Made by a program: the position numbers and the translations under genes
Origin: Adiantum capillus-veneris
Taxonomy: Eukaryota; Streptophyta; Polypodiopsida; Polypodiales; Pteridaceae
Length of the DNA: 64,000 nt
Direction of reading: 5' to 3'
Assembly (NCBI GenBank): GCA_014529385.2
Contig: CM043962.1
Location: 51,285,405 to 51,349,404 of the forward strand
Notes under the pieces: model-generated
Databases searched by the model: none
Seen by the model: the letters and a program-made list of their open reading frames with translations, nothing else
Told to the model about the DNA's origin: nothing
Shown here: positions 45,981 through 58,977 of the stretch, one piece after another
How positions within the stretch are numbered: position 1 is the first letter of the stretch
Layout: every line of letters begins with the position of its first letter

Positions 45981-47719
45981 CATTATATCATATATGTTTC
46001 CCTTGACTAAAAAAACCATCTTCTTCTTAGAATGAGCCTAGCCACTCCCAGACTTACATGCTTTAGACCAAATAGGGAGTGTGATCCACAATTATACACA
46101 ATTCTTGCCATATAGCTTAGGGATACAGAAGATATGCTACCTTCTTTATCAGCAACATTCAAGAGTGTGTCCATGTGAATAAATCCCATGCTTTATGTAA
46201 ATTGCATATGAAGTCTTGTAGAAATAAGCCATTTTCACATCCCATGCTTTATGTAAAATGCATATGAACATCTTGGAGAAAGTAGTTAATGCACTGTCCA
46301 AGCAAGTATTATTCATTAATTAATGTTTAGATACGCAAGACAATACCATGCTTCCCTATGCATTCACTCGAGTATCTTTCCCATTCAAATGCATTGGTCA
46401 CAAAATATCAATGCCAATATCTTCACAAATTAGAGTTTCTTGCCTACATCTAAGTGGATGAACACTCCATTGCAGTTTTTGATCAAACACCTAGTCAAGG
46501 AGTTTTGTAAGGTCTTGCTAGCAAAATTACAATTTGCATTTTGACACTCTTCATAAGGATGGTACACATATTTAGAATCTTTAGTTTGTTAAATTTTTTC
46601 TTTTATGCAAAGTCTAATCACCTAGACTTTTAATCAAAGCATGACCAATACTTAAATAAAAACATAGGTCACCACGTTTGAAAGGAATTTTAAGAATACA
46701 TCTCGGAAGGAAGCCCAAGAATCTTGCTAAAGAGAAAAATGGAATCATCAAGAGCTACAAAAATTATGTCATTAGAAATTCACTATGAAAACTTATTTTT
46801 GGCCCACCAAGAATATACTACTATAGTACATGCTTGTATTTAGGTATCTTCATATATGCAATCAACTGCCATTCGATGTTTAAAGTAAACTATCATTGTC
46901 TAAAAGATTTCTCCTTTCAACAAAAATCTTCCATGTAACCCCCCCGCCAAAACACACACGCACACACACCCCACAATAGTTGACTTCTTAATGATGCTGA
47001 AAGCAAACTTGGAACCCATCCTAAACAACAAGGATAACATGTGGCAGAGACTCGTTATAACTCCTTAGGATTCAAGTTTCAATCCTCAAAGGACCCATGG
47101 CTACACACAATGCAAGCTAGCAGGTGCACTTAGCTAGAGAGAGAGAGTCCGCGCATTTAAGAAAACTGGACACAAAGAGAAAGAGATGTGATCAAAAGGG
47201 AAAATAGAGGGTGAGTAGCAAGCCATGTGCTCAAGCTATGGAAAGGGATAGAACATTGGTGGCATTTGGTGTGAGAGAGTAAGGCCATGGGTTCAAGGAG
47301 ATCTAAATGAAGAGTGCGAAAAGGATGAGGGCTCAAACTCCTATTCACTACAAGAATGCTAGAGCTATGAGCATTCTTGTCTGTCAAAAGTGCGCTGCTA
47401 GGATGTGTACTCAGATCGGCTAAGGTGTGTGTGGAACGAAAGGGGGAGAGATGCCAGTGGGCATTGGTCCATTTGTCCACGAAGTAGGGAGAGAGGTTAG
47501 AGGTTGCATTTGATGACTTGTTGGCTGAGGACTCACTCCGCCATTATATTATAATTTAATATATAATATACTGATTTATTTATGAGAGTAGTATGTTTGC
47601 ACCACACTAAAAAAAGAGAAAATCGAGATTCCCTCTACAGATACTCATACTCTCTATCTCTCTGGCTCGTGTGGTAAAAGAGAAGGCAACTTCTAGAAAC
47701 AATCGTGGCAGCCCTGCAA

Positions 47720-47721
<2 letters not shown>
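45981..47721. other. Unassigned, AT-rich stretch
   Basis: 1.7 kb without a recognisable gene or domain on either strand. TATGTAAATTGCATATGAA and a close copy (about 46196, 46252) form a short direct repeat. A CA run lies near 46950. Confidence 0.45.

Positions 47722-47807
<86 letters not shown>
47722..47807. repeat. (CT)43 microsatellite
   Basis: 86 bp of uninterrupted CT, about 80 bp left of element K. Confidence 0.97.
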
Positions 47808-47810
<3 letters not shown>

Positions 47811-47887
47811 ATCCATGTCACAAGGTGAGGGTGAGTAGAGGGGAGTCATGCGTAGACTAAAGGCGAGCCAATATGTGACAATGATTA

Positions 47888-48009
47888 TGTAAGGACATGG
47901 GACCTAAGGCAAGGCCACCGGTACGGCCGGACATTGTGTACGCTAGGGGGAGGCTATAAGATAGCACAGTTGGGTGGAGACAGGCACACACATTACCACC
48001 GCCCTTTCA
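47888..48009 (+). repeat. 5' LTR of K
   Basis: TGTAAGGACATGGG to CGCCCTTTCA, 122 bp. A TATA-like GGCTATAAGATAGC lies at about 47953. It is followed by CTGGTATCCGAAC, a possible primer-binding site that departs from the iMet consensus after TGGTATC. Confidence 0.85.
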
Positions 48010-48310
48010 CTGGTATCCGAACTATTTTTGGGAGGAGGGGAAAAGCGGATTGCATGTGCATGCGACCCGCTGCTTCTCTCACTTGTTCCGCAGACAGTGA
48101 CGTCCCCGCTGTGTAGTAAAAAGAAGACATGCACAATTTCCTGTGCGCAGCACACATGGACAGACATCGACAGCCGACGACCGACCAACAATTCCCGCAA
48201 GGCGAGGTTTGCATGCGACGCAAATTGTGGAGCATACAAAACACAAAGACTTCAATTTCACAAGGTACAAGTTGAAGTTTTTTCTCTCTTTGCATTAGTG
48301 TGTGTTTACC

Positions 48311-49678
48311 ATGGTCAATGAGGATATCCCACCTACACACACTTTTGTTTTTGAGCACGTAGATCAAAATCAGGGCACCACGGGTGCTGCTGACACTAAT
48401 ATGCATGATGATGATGATCTAGGAGATCATGGGCTTGTAGATATGGCTTGTTTCAAGACTTTGGAACATCGCCAAAGCGTACTTGAAAGCAACCTCTCTG
48501 CACTCAATGCAAATGTTACCAATCTTACGGAGTTACTTGTGAAATTTATGCATTCCCATACGGCTCAAGGAGCTACCAGTGGCACGGTTCAAGGGAACCA
48601 AGCTCGCACGACTCGAGGAATCGAAGAGACAAGTGCTACAGAAGATACAGAAGGTAGCAACGCATTACTTAAGAATATCACCATTCCTGAGTTTCATGGG
48701 GAAGAGCGTGATCGCAACAAGGATGCTATCAAATACGTTCTTACACAAATGGAGTGATATTCATAGATTGAGACACACCCCAGATATAAAGATGACTGTG
48801 GAAACAAGTCTATCTCTTAAAGACAAGGCCTATAAGTGGTGGATGACATTTCCAATAGATACTTGTCCTCCGTCTTGGGCTGCGTTTCAAGCTTCTTTCT
48901 CCAAAGAGTTTTTGGACTCTAATGAAGAAGATAAGAATTGGTTAGCATGGGATGCATGCCGCATGTCTGGCCTCTCTCTCACACAGTACCTTTCGAAGTA
49001 TCAGGAAATCATATTAAAACTAGAAGGTCTAGATGAATTCAAAAAGATACGGGGTTTTAATTGGGGTCTTGACAAAGACTATCGTCTTCATGTCAAGAGC
49101 CAACATCCAAAAACTTTGGAAGAAGCCATCAGTCATGCCCAAAGATATGATGATGACCAAGAGAGGAAAGGAAATGTTCCCTACTCTAAGCATACTTTTG
49201 CTAAGAGCAATGTGGCTAAGAGCCAATGGCGAGGTAGATCTCCTAGACGTTCCAAGAGGAATAAGAGACAATCTACCTCTCCACGCCCACAAGAGGCTAA
49301 GAAGCCTAAGCACTCACGAGATACTCCACGTGGGTCTCTCAACACGGCTAATTTTGAGCGTGCAAAGAAACACAATTTGTGTTTTAGATGTCTTTCGGAC
49401 CAACATAACAAGAAAAATTGTCCTCTTTTGCAAGGCAAAGAAAAGGCCGTGCACATGGTACAACACCTCACATTAGATTCATCTCCTAAATATTGTGTTG
49501 TAGAGGTTCTTCATGTGGAAGAAAAGCACAAGTGTTGTGTGCCTGCTTCAATGTGGAAGCCCACCTTTGGCCCCCATGGTTTGATTCGCATGCATGGCAC
49601 TATTAACGGACAACGTGTTCGTATTTTAGTGGATGATGGTGCAACTCATAACTTCTTGAACTATAAGCTAGTACAATG
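48311..49678 (+). pseudogene. K gag-protease relic
   Basis: Gag starts at ATG 48311 (ACCATGG). After about 148 codons a single-base shift near 48750 moves to a second frame: SLKDKAYKWWMTFP, WAAFQASFSKEFL, then a basic linker and an intact CCHC knuckle CFRCLSDQHNKKNC near 49380. The protease motif reads LVDDGATHNF near 49627, with Asp where retropepsins have Ser/Thr after the catalytic Asp. The frame ends TGA 49677-49679. Confidence 0.85.
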
Positions 49679-52349
49679 ACCCTTGACTTCCAAGTTATGA
49701 ACATGGACCGTGCTGATGTAGTTTTAGGACGGGAGTGGCTGCATGGTTTAGGAAACACATTGCACACTAGTTATGAAAACAACTCCTTATCCTTCATGGT
49801 CAATGGTAAACATGTGCTTTTTCTTGGTGAGAAAAATATACCATATGCACCTCTTATATGTACATCCAAGCTTTCTATTTTGCAGAAAGCAGATCTAATA
49901 GATGAAGTCTTTTTGTGTTATTGCTTGTCTCCAAGTCTTGTGAATTCTCAAGAGCAAAGTGCGGTGAATTCTAGTAATGGTATGCAAAGTGCAAAGAATT
50001 CTAATGATAAGCAAAGTGTTAACAAATCTAATGAGCAAAGTGCTCTCAATTTTAATTCTATAGAGCAACGTGCAACTGTTGTAAAACAAACATTACAAGA
50101 TTCTTCATCCTAGCATAACTCTAGTTTACTTTCTCCTTTTGCATGGCAAAAGCTGACTCACTTACTCATGGAGTATAGTGATGTGTTCTCAAGTGATTTA
50201 TCACCGGGTTTACCCCCTACACATGATGTGCAGCGTGGCATAGATGTCTTGCCAGGCACTAAACCGGTGAGTAAACCACCTTATTGTATGAGTGCTAAAG
50301 AAGCCAAGGAGATTGAGACTCAGTTGGCTGACTACCTTACTCGTGGTCTCATTAGAACTAGCACTTCGCCTTGGGCATCACCAATTCTATTGGTAAAAAG
50401 AAAGATGGTACTATGCGCATGTGCATAGATTATCGCGGATTAAATGCGATAACCATCAAGAACAAGTATCCTCTGCTTCGAGTGGATGAGTTGTTTGATC
50501 AACTCCACGGGGCAAGATACTATACAAAGATAGATCTTCGTTCAGGATACCACCAAGTGCGTATGCTATTGCAAAATATCTCCAAAATTGCCTTTAGAAC
50601 ACAGTTCGGGCATTTTGAATTTTTGGTTATGCCTTTTGGTCTAACCAATGCTCCAGCTACATTTATGACACTCACGGATAGTGTCTTACGTCCCTATCTT
50701 GGAAAATTTGTTGTGGTTTTCCTTGATGACATTCTCATTTACAGTAAGATGTGAAGATGAACACATAGAACACTTACAATTAGTGTTCGAACAACTACAA
50801 GCTCACGTGTTGTATGCTAAGCAAAGCAAGTGCGATTTCTTTAAAATAGAGATACATTACCTCGGTCATGTGATCTCTTATTTTGGCATCAAAATGGACA
50901 CTGACAAGGTCGCTGCCATTCTTCGATGGCCACATCCCAACACGGTTGAGGAGCTTCAAATATTTTTAGGCATGGCTGGATTTTATTGAGAGTATTTTCG
51001 TGATTATGCTAAAATTTTTGTTCCTATGACGGATCAACTTAAATCAAAAGGTAAGACCTTTTCTTGGGAAGAATCCCAAAAGCGCAGTTTCAAACAGCTC
51101 AAGGTAGCTATAGCCACTGTTCCCATCCTCGCAATCGTTGATCCACTTAAGCCATTTGTGGTAGAGACTGATGCTAGTGATAAAGCAATTGGTGCGGTAC
51201 TTCTCCACAGGAGGGAAGACCTATAGCCTTTGAAAGTAAAAAGTTAGATAGAGCTCAACAAAATTATTATGTCTATGAGAGAGAGCTATATGCCATAATT
51301 CACGCTTTATGAAAGTGGCGACACTATTTATATGGTGCCGAGTTTGAAGTAGTTTTTGACCATGAGAGTATCAAATGGTTTACTACTCAAACGGACTTGA
51401 CATGCCGTAAAGCTAGATGGGCCGAAATCCTTCAAGATTATGATTGTAAGCTACGATATCGCAAGGGGCGATATAATGTGGTAGCGGATGCACTAAGTCG
51501 GATGCCTCGTATTAATTCACTTGCTTTCACGGAAATAAAGAGTGGGATTTCAGAGTCATTACGTGGCAAGTGTGCACAAGATCAATCATATGCTAAAGTG
51601 TGGAGTGCAGTTTTAAAAAGGGATCCCTCACACTCACGTGTCTCTATACAGCCAGATCAACATGTCTCTGCACGCGCAGATAAAAACTCCAATACACAGA
51701 GCTCCACCCCTACTCAGGAAGAGATTAAGCGATGGAAGAATTTTTCCATTGATGATGGCTACTTACTCCACAAAGGTAGAGTATGTGTGCCAAAGGACTC
51801 AGACACTAGGCGCCAAATCTTATTTGAGTGTCACAATAGTCCAAGTGCTGGTCATCTAGGTATTTGTAAGACGTATGCTTTAGTTCGACGGCAACTTTAT
51901 TGGTCGGGCTTACATCATGATGTTCAAGAGTACGTACTAAACTATCAATAGTGCCAAGTTAATAAGGCAGAGCGCCTCAAGGTAGGTGGCATTTTACAGA
52001 TTCCACAAGGTAAGTGGGAGAGTATCTCTATGGATTTTGTAGTAGGACTAGCTACTACAAATCGTGGCCATGATGCCATATGGATAATTGTAGACCGTCT
52101 TACCAAGATGGGTCGATTCATTCCCACTAAGACTACGGTCAAGACACCAGAATTAGCACGGCTATTTGTAGAGCATATATATAAACTCTACGGTCTTCCA
52201 GCTAGTATCCTTAGTGACAGAGATCGAAAGTACGATAATCACTTTTGGCGAGCTGTGTTCCAAAAGTTGGAAACTAAACTTAATCTAAGTACGGCTGATC
52301 ATCCAGAAATGGATGGTCAAACAAAAAGAGTTAATCAAGTGCTAGAGGA
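49676..52349 (+). pseudogene. K protease end, RT, RNase H and integrase N-part
   Basis: Protease tail ADVVLGREWLHGLG, a low-complexity Asn/Ser/Gln linker with repeated EQSA-type units, then [47 protein letters not shown] and FLDDILIYS. RNase H: VVETDASDKAIGAVL, YERELYAIIHAL, ADALSRMP. The integrase zinc finger and core follow: GHLGICKTYALVRRQLYW, SMDFVVGLATTN, LSDRDRKYDNHFW, up to NQVLED. At least three frameshifts (about 50395, 50750, 51205) and stops (about 50988, 51311, 51949) are present. It is cut at 52349 by L. Confidence 0.88.
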
Positions 52350-52619
52350 TGTTGGGTTCAAGCCCTTGACCATAGGATACAACCCCTATTTTAGAACTGA
52401 TAAGAGCCACTCCTTTTTTTTTAAAAGTTTGCATGGCGTCTTTGCATGGCAAGAGAGAACTCTATGTAAACACAATTTTTTTCAATAAAAAATATAGCGT
52501 TATTTGTTTTTGACTGGTGTCAAATCTCTGCTCTCTCTATCTCGTTTCTCTGCTGCGCGCCATCCTCCACAGTCACTATGGCTCCCCATCGCCTACATCC
52601 ACCTTAGCTTTCCCCAACA
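52350..52619 (+). repeat. 5' LTR of L
   Basis: TGTTGGGTTCAAGCCC to TTTCCCCAACA, with AATAAAAAATATAGCG near 52485 (polyadenylation-like). About a dozen differences from the 3' copy. Confidence 0.92.
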
Positions 52620-52621
52620 CA

Positions 52622-52633
52622 TGGTATCAGAGC
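52622..52633 (+). promoter_or_regulatory. Primer-binding site of L
   Basis: TGGTATCAGAGC, a perfect iMet-type site two bases after the LTR. Confidence 0.93.
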
Positions 52634-53673
52634 TCCCAGGAAAGTCCTAGGCGGCGGGCTAGAAGAGCTTCGTGCTGTTAAGCATAGGCACCATTGCAGG
52701 CGGTGGTTAGGAGCGTATCAAAACGCTGTCTATAGGAGGTGACGAGGAGCTTCAGGTTCTTAGGCGGCAGACCTACAAGCGATGCAGCCAGGGCATTTGC
52801 AGGAAAGCTTGGCATTTCATATCGAGACGCTGTCCGTTCAGCAGGGAAAATCCGCAAGTAGTTGGTGGCCCTTGTGCGGTGACTACCTTATCAGCCCCTG
52901 CTATTTCCGCCTCCTTACCCCGCTGCAAGTAGAACATTGACGTCGTTGATTGTCTGCGCTACCAACAGAGCTCGTCAATTTTTATTTTTTTTGTGTTCAA
53001 ACTTTATTTAAAGTGGCCACCTTCTTTGGTAAGAGGCTTCTAATCAAGAGGTCTTTCACACCCTGAAGTTCGGTGCTCGGTACGCGATTTGCAACATATC
53101 GGTCAGAGTATTGCAGTCTCGACTGTAGAGCGTATGAGACTAAGTTTGCTAGAGGGTGGTAGTTGTATTTCTGACAAGCATTTAAAATGCAAGTACAGAG
53201 GCAGTTAAGCTCGAAGATGGATTTGCTTCGAGCACTCGGTACATCAACAAAAAGTACCCAAAAAAATTGTTTTTCCCTCAGTGTCATAGATCTGTTATGT
53301 TTTGTCAACACAATTATGTTTTCCAATCAAAGCCTCTTTTACCTTATTTGTTGTCAGTCATGCTACATCAAAATTTGTACGGGTTATAGACACTGCCACA
53401 CATAAATGGTAAGACCTCCCGTTTTGTCAGTTCTCAGCCTGTTGTTATCACTTCGCATGAGGTTACTGGGTACACCTTAAACCCAAGGTTTGGCAGTGAA
53501 CCAAAAACTCCATTTTTGGTAGCTAACTTTTTTGGCCTACACCCTATCTGTTCAAGGGGGGGTTATTGTCCTAGCACCAGGTTATGGATACACCAGAAAT
53601 CACGGTTGCCGAGTATACCAAAAACTCGAGGTATCATGAGAGGTTCTGTCTAGTTCGGGCTTGAGGGGGGGAT
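52634..53673 (+). other. Internal region of L with polypurine tract
   Basis: No frame above about 110 codons and no recognisable motif. It ends in the purine tract GAGGGGGGGA at about 53663-53672 before the 3' LTR. A second G-rich run, CAAGGGGGGG, is near 53553. Confidence 0.8.
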
Positions 53674-53717
53674 TGTTGGGTTCAAGCCCTTGACCATAGG
53701 ATACAACCCCTATTTTA
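53674..53717 (+). repeat. 3' LTR of L, first part
   Basis: 44 bp identical to the start of the 5' LTR, ending at TTTTA (53713-53717), the target duplication of Copia M. Confidence 0.93.
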
Positions 53718-53909
53718 TGTTGGGGTATAAAGCCCAATGTGGTCGCCCAGGTAAGTGGGCGGGCCGCCAAGTATGTACACATATTCTTTTGTAAAAACCT
53801 AATAAGAACTCACTATGCTCTACACATTACAGTAGAGCGAGTTCACCATATCGTCATGCTCTTCTTCTCGCACTCTCTCTCGCGTCGCACTTCCACTCGT
53901 ACTCCTTCA
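53718..53909 (+). repeat. 5' LTR of Copia M
   Basis: TGTTGGGGTATAAAGCCC to GTACTCCTTCA, 192 bp. Confidence 0.94.
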
Positions 53910-53911
53910 AC

Positions 53912-53923
53912 TGGTATCAGAGC
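53912..53923 (+). promoter_or_regulatory. Primer-binding site of Copia M
   Basis: TGGTATCAGAGC two bases after the LTR end. Confidence 0.94.
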
Positions 53924-55006
53924 TCAGATCGAGGCTCGGGGCAGCACTGCAGGAGGCTAGAGTCACCAGCTTAGATTGGAGTGAAATTCGACAGGCGAAG
54001 ACACGGCCCCAAATCCTGAGGGCAAGCCCAAAGGGCTTGGTGTTCTCAGAATTTCATTCTGAGGTCATCTCGGCCACCGTTCGGCTTCGACAAAGGTCTG
54101 CGCAGGCCATTTTCGACTACGTGGTCTCGGCGGGTGCAGATCTGACTCTGCAAATTTGGGGTTTTCGGCCTACGACTGCAGGTGCTGAGGATATCGACAC
54201 TCCCAGAGTGTTGATTTGTGGCTGTCTACACATCGAAAGACGGCTCACAGTTCTTGGAGGCGTGTCACATACGACACGGGCGCATCTACACACAGATTGT
54301 AGGCGACATCCACTAGTTCATCAGGTAGCTTGTGTTTGCTGCTTGATATTCCAGATTTCATCCTGACATTGCAGGTACTTCCACATGGGATGTATTGTCA
54401 GAGATGATGTATGTCTGTTGAGGGTTTGCTGGCTGTGAGTCACGCAGCAAACAACCGCCGCAGCGGTTACAGCATACAGTGGGAAATTTGTGGATGTATG
54501 ACTTTGTGGGAAGTCTATGTACTGTCAGATTTACTGCAGCCTTTGTTGAGGGTCGAGTGAGGTTTTATTGAGCTGGGGGATTCTCGAATGTTGAGATCCT
54601 TTCGGTGATACAGGTCTTGGAGCGATCCCTCGAGCACCCTTAGATAGGCAGCTAGGATGTATTGACTGTGAGTTAGACAGTTGGGATTGCATCTTTGCTT
54701 TACTGCCATTGAGGCATTGTCGCAGTCTATGCTTACAGGACAGTGACAGGACAGTCAGACACAGTACAGGTGCAGGACAGGTTTACCCGCAGCTTACAGT
54801 GTCAGAGAGATAGTGTTTTTGAGCTGTTTTTTGGTCTGTTTTTGAGCACACCAGAGCCATTTTACAAAGGAGACTCTGTCGAAATTTATGCAGAATCTGA
54901 AGCTTTTTTGGTTCATTTGACAGGTTGATATTGGTTCAGAGGTCATTTTACAGAGGAAACTCTGCCGAATTTTTCCCAGAAAAGTAAACCACTGTGAAGC
55001 GTAGCT
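53924..55006 (+). other. Untranslated leader of Copia M
   Basis: About 1.08 kb without a supported gene. It has short stretches in common with the Copia B leader (for example CGCCGCAGCGGT at about 2171 and 54457; ATTTTACA followed by GGA and ACTCTG near 54850 and 54945). Confidence 0.6.
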
Positions 55007-58000
55007 ATGGCTGGATCACAGGACACTGCTCTTTACAATATCAAGAAGCTGGATGGAACCAATTTCCCATTGTGGAAGAAGCAGATTTGGCACGTGTTGG
55101 TACAAAAGAAGCAGATAAAATCTATAAAGCTCAAAGGGATAAAACCAGAAGATATGGACGAAGATGAATGGAGCGAAATGGATGAATTGGCACTTTCTAC
55201 CATTATGCTGACTTTGGCAGAAAGCGTTTACTTCAATGTAGCAGACGAGATTTCGGCTTATCAAGCATGGTTAAAGCTGAGTGATCTTTATGAGAAGCAG
55301 AGTGCAGCTTCACAGGTATACTGGCTTAAGAAGCTTGTTGACTTGAAGATGAAAGAAGGGACACCTATGTCCAATCATCTGAATGAATTCAACACAATCT
55401 ATAGTCAGTTGTCAGCTCAAGGTGTCAAGTTTGATGAACCTGTTAGAGCTATGTTCCTGTTGATCACATTGCCGGAAAGTTGGGACACTTTTCGCACAGC
55501 TTTGAGTAATTCTGCACCTCCAGATGGTTTGAACATAGCAGGTGTAGAAGGAAGTCTGCTTACTGAAGAAACCAATAGAAAGACAATGGAAAAAGGCAAA
55601 GGAACAGCCTTAGTTGTCAGGGGAAGGACCAAAGAAAAGTACAAAGGGGGAAAGAGGAATCAGTCTCGTAGCAAGTCCCGCAGTGCTAAAGGCAAGAGTG
55701 ACATAGAATGCTACCATTGTGGCAAGACGGGTCACATGAAAAGAGACTGCAGAGAATGGAAAGCAGAAAAAGGCAAAGAGAAAGCTGAAGACCATGGTGA
55801 GAAGAACAAGTCCTCAGTGAAGATTCAAGAAATAAATGTGACAAACACTGTTGCAGAGGATGACAGTCTAGTGTCAAGAGACATCTACTTCTTGAAGAAT
55901 ACAATGGACTCAGCTCTTCTTACAGCATCTGATGGAAATGCACTGAGTGATTGGATTATAGACTCAGGGGCATCACTTCATGTGTCTCCAAACAAGGAGT
56001 GGTTTACCTCTTATGTGACCACTAAAGATCATGTTCAGCTAGGCAATGGGCAGACATGTGAGATCTTAGGTGTTGGAGATGTTCAATTGAAGTTTCACCA
56101 CTTTTGGACAGAACATGTGGAAGATATCCAAGGGTTCTATGACAGTAGCACATGGAGTAAAGTCTGGAGGACTTTACATGATTTATGTATCAAATGTCTC
56201 TAAAAATGTAATCAATGTAATCGAGTAGCCGAACGTTTCTTTGTGGCATAGCCGGTTAGGACATATGTCCAAGAAGGGAATGGAAATCTTGTCTCGTTTT
56301 GGTTATTTGCCTGGCTTTTCATTTAATGATTTTGAATTCTGTGAACATTGTCTGTATGGTAAGCATACACAGCAGCCACATAAGCATAGAAGCAGTAGAA
56401 GAGATACACAGTTGGCACTTGTTCATAGTGATTTGTGTGGACCTATGCCTAACCTATCTCTAGGGGGAGCTTCTTACTTTATGACATTTATAGATGATTA
56501 CTCGAGGAAAGTATGGGTTTACTTTCTCAAGCACAAGGATGAAGCGTTTAGTGTTTTCAAAACGTTTGTTACACTTGTGGAGAATCAGAGTGGCAAGAAG
56601 CTTAAATGCTTACGCACTGACAATGGTGGAGAGTATGTTTCAAAGGCCTTTCAGGACTTTTGTGAGTCAAAAGGTATAAAACGTGAACTTACTGCTCCTT
56701 ACAATCCTCCTCAAAATGGTGTTGCTGAGAGGATGAATAGGACCATACAAGAGAAGGCCAGAAGTATGTTGTCTAATGCACAGCTGCCAAATGGGTTTTG
56801 GGCTGAAGCTGTATCAACAGCTGTTCATCTTGTAAATAGATCTCCTAGCAAGGTTTTGCAGAAGGATTCAGTGCCAGAGATGGTATGGTCAGGCAAAATG
56901 CCCTCATACAAGCATCTCAGAGTCTTTGGCTGTGAGGCATATACTCACGTTCCAAAGGAATTTAGGAACAAACTTGAGCCAAAGAGTAGAAAGTGCATCT
57001 TTCTAGGCTATGGTAATTCTGGTGAGATGGGGTACAGACTTTGGGATCCCGAATCCAGAAAGGTTGTCCGCAGCAATGATGTTCACTTTAATGAATCCAA
57101 ATATCATTCTAAACCAGAGAGGGTTGAGGAGATTAGAAGAGTTGTCTTCCAAGAAGATGGACCTGCACGTGCAAGACAAAATGTCAGGGCTCAAGAGGAG
57201 CAAGGACAGGATAGAGTGGAACCACAGGTTGTGGCTGAGCGTGAGCCACCTATTGTGCGTAGATCTGGACGTGTCACGCGACCTCTTGATAGGTTTGTTC
57301 CATCTATGAACTATGTCATGTTGACTGATTGCAATGAGCCTTCATGTTACAAGGAAGCAGTGCAAATGAAGGACTCCGGGAATTGGGAATTGGCCATGCA
57401 GTCAGAGATGACAGCTCTGCATAAAAACTAGACATGGAAGCTAGTTAAATTACCACGGGGCAAAAAGGCTCTACCTTGTAAATGGGTTTACAGGTATAAG
57501 ATCACCGCTCATGATAGTCAGCCAAAGTACAAAGCAAGGCTTGTTGCCAAGGGCTTTAAGCAAGAACAAGGCATTGACTTTGATGAAGTCTTCTCTCCGG
57601 TGGTCAAGATGACTACATTGAGATGCTTTCTTGCATTGGTTGCCATATTAGATTTGGTGTTGCACCAAATGGATGTCAAGACAACGTTCTTGCATGGTGA
57701 TTTAGATGTGGAAATTTACATGCAGCAGCCAGAAGGGTTTGTTGAGAAAGGCAAGGAAGATTGGGTATGCCAGTTGTTAAAGAGTCTTTATGGCTTAAAA
57801 CAATCACCGAGGGCATGGTACCATAAATTCCACAAGTTTATGCTTTCTCAAGGCTACAAACGTAGTGAGTTCGATCACTGTATATATACAAAGAAGGCTA
57901 AGGATGGCAGTTGGCTGATCCTTATTTTGTATGTGGATGACATGTTGATTGCTGGCAAGCACTTGGAAGAAATTTCAGCTTTGAAGTCAAAGATGGAAAA

Positions 58001-58888
58001 ATCGTTTGACATGAAAGACATGGGTGAGGCAAGTCATATACTTGGTATGCGCATTGAGAGAGACAGATCAAAGAAGTTGATTTGGTTATCTCAAACAGAG
58101 TATATTGACAAGGTTTTGAACGTTTCAATATGGAGAAGGGAAAGGCATTGAGTGTTCCATTGCCACCATATGTGAAACTTAGCAAACAAGATTGTCCTGT
58201 GTCTGAGGAAGAATAGGCTGAAATGGATAAGATTCCATATGCGTCTGCAGTGGGTAGTTTGATGTATGCAATGATTGCTACTCGCCCAGACATTGCATTT
58301 GCAGTGGGAGTAGTAAGTCGATACATGTCAAACCCAGGCAAGAAACATTGGGAGGCAGTGAAAGGAATATTGAGATACCTGAAAGCTACAAAGAGTATGC
58401 GTATATGCTATGGGAGTCAGGAGCTAAGTGTAAAGGGTTTTACAGACTCAGATTATGCAGGTGACTTAGACAACCGAAAGTCTACATCAGGGTATGTCTT
58501 TACATTGGCTGGTGGAGCAGTATCATGGCGTTCTAGATTACAAGATTGTGTTACTCAGTCTACTACAGAGGCTGAATATGTTGCAGCATCAGAGGCATGC
58601 AAAGAATCAATTTGGCTTAATCGACTAGTAATAGATTTGGGAATCAAAGAAGAGATGCCTGTGTTATATTGTTATAGTCAAAGTGCTATACAATTGGCTC
58701 GCAATCCAGTTTATCACTCAAAGACAAAGCATGTGGATGTGAAGTATCATTTCATTAGGGAAATGCTCGAGGATAAGCAACTTCAGCTTGTCAAAGTTCA
58801 CACCACAGAAAATCCTGCTGATCTACTTACAAAAGTACTTCCCTCAGAGAGCTTTGCGCATTTTCGCAAGCAGATAGGTGTAGGGTAG
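55007..58888 (+). pseudogene. Copia M gag-pol with multiple lesions
   Basis: Starts at ATG 55007 and mirrors Copia B: Gag, an intact zinc knuckle CYHCGKTGHMKRDC, protease DSGASLHVS, pre-integrase, integrase (HSDLCGP, TDNGGEY, QNGVAERMN), RT (YVDDM near 57930) and RNase H. Lesions: a deletion of about 100 bp with frameshift after LKFHH near 56098; CAG to TAG at 57429-57431; a one-base deletion near 58120 in CAACG; a TAG at 58214-58216; and an RNase H substitution in which the third catalytic Asp is Tyr (CYSQSA, codon 58673-58675). Another stretch reads as open to TAG at 58886-58888. The element is dead as an autonomous unit. Confidence 0.92.
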
Positions 58889-58966
58889 TACATCACTTCT
58901 CTACATCTCTTGTATATTAGCTTGTATAGTAGCTTCTCTCACACTTAAAGTACCACATTGGACTTT

Positions 58967-58977
58967 AAGTGGGAGGT
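58967..58977 (+). promoter_or_regulatory. Polypurine tract of Copia M
   Basis: AAGTGGGAGGT directly before the 3' LTR. It is preceded by CACATTGGACTTT, as in Copia B. Confidence 0.85.

Noticed and set aside
47157-47480. 107-codon minus-strand Ser/His/Leu-rich frame
   Set aside because: No motif, composition typical of non-coding DNA, and no support from neighbours.
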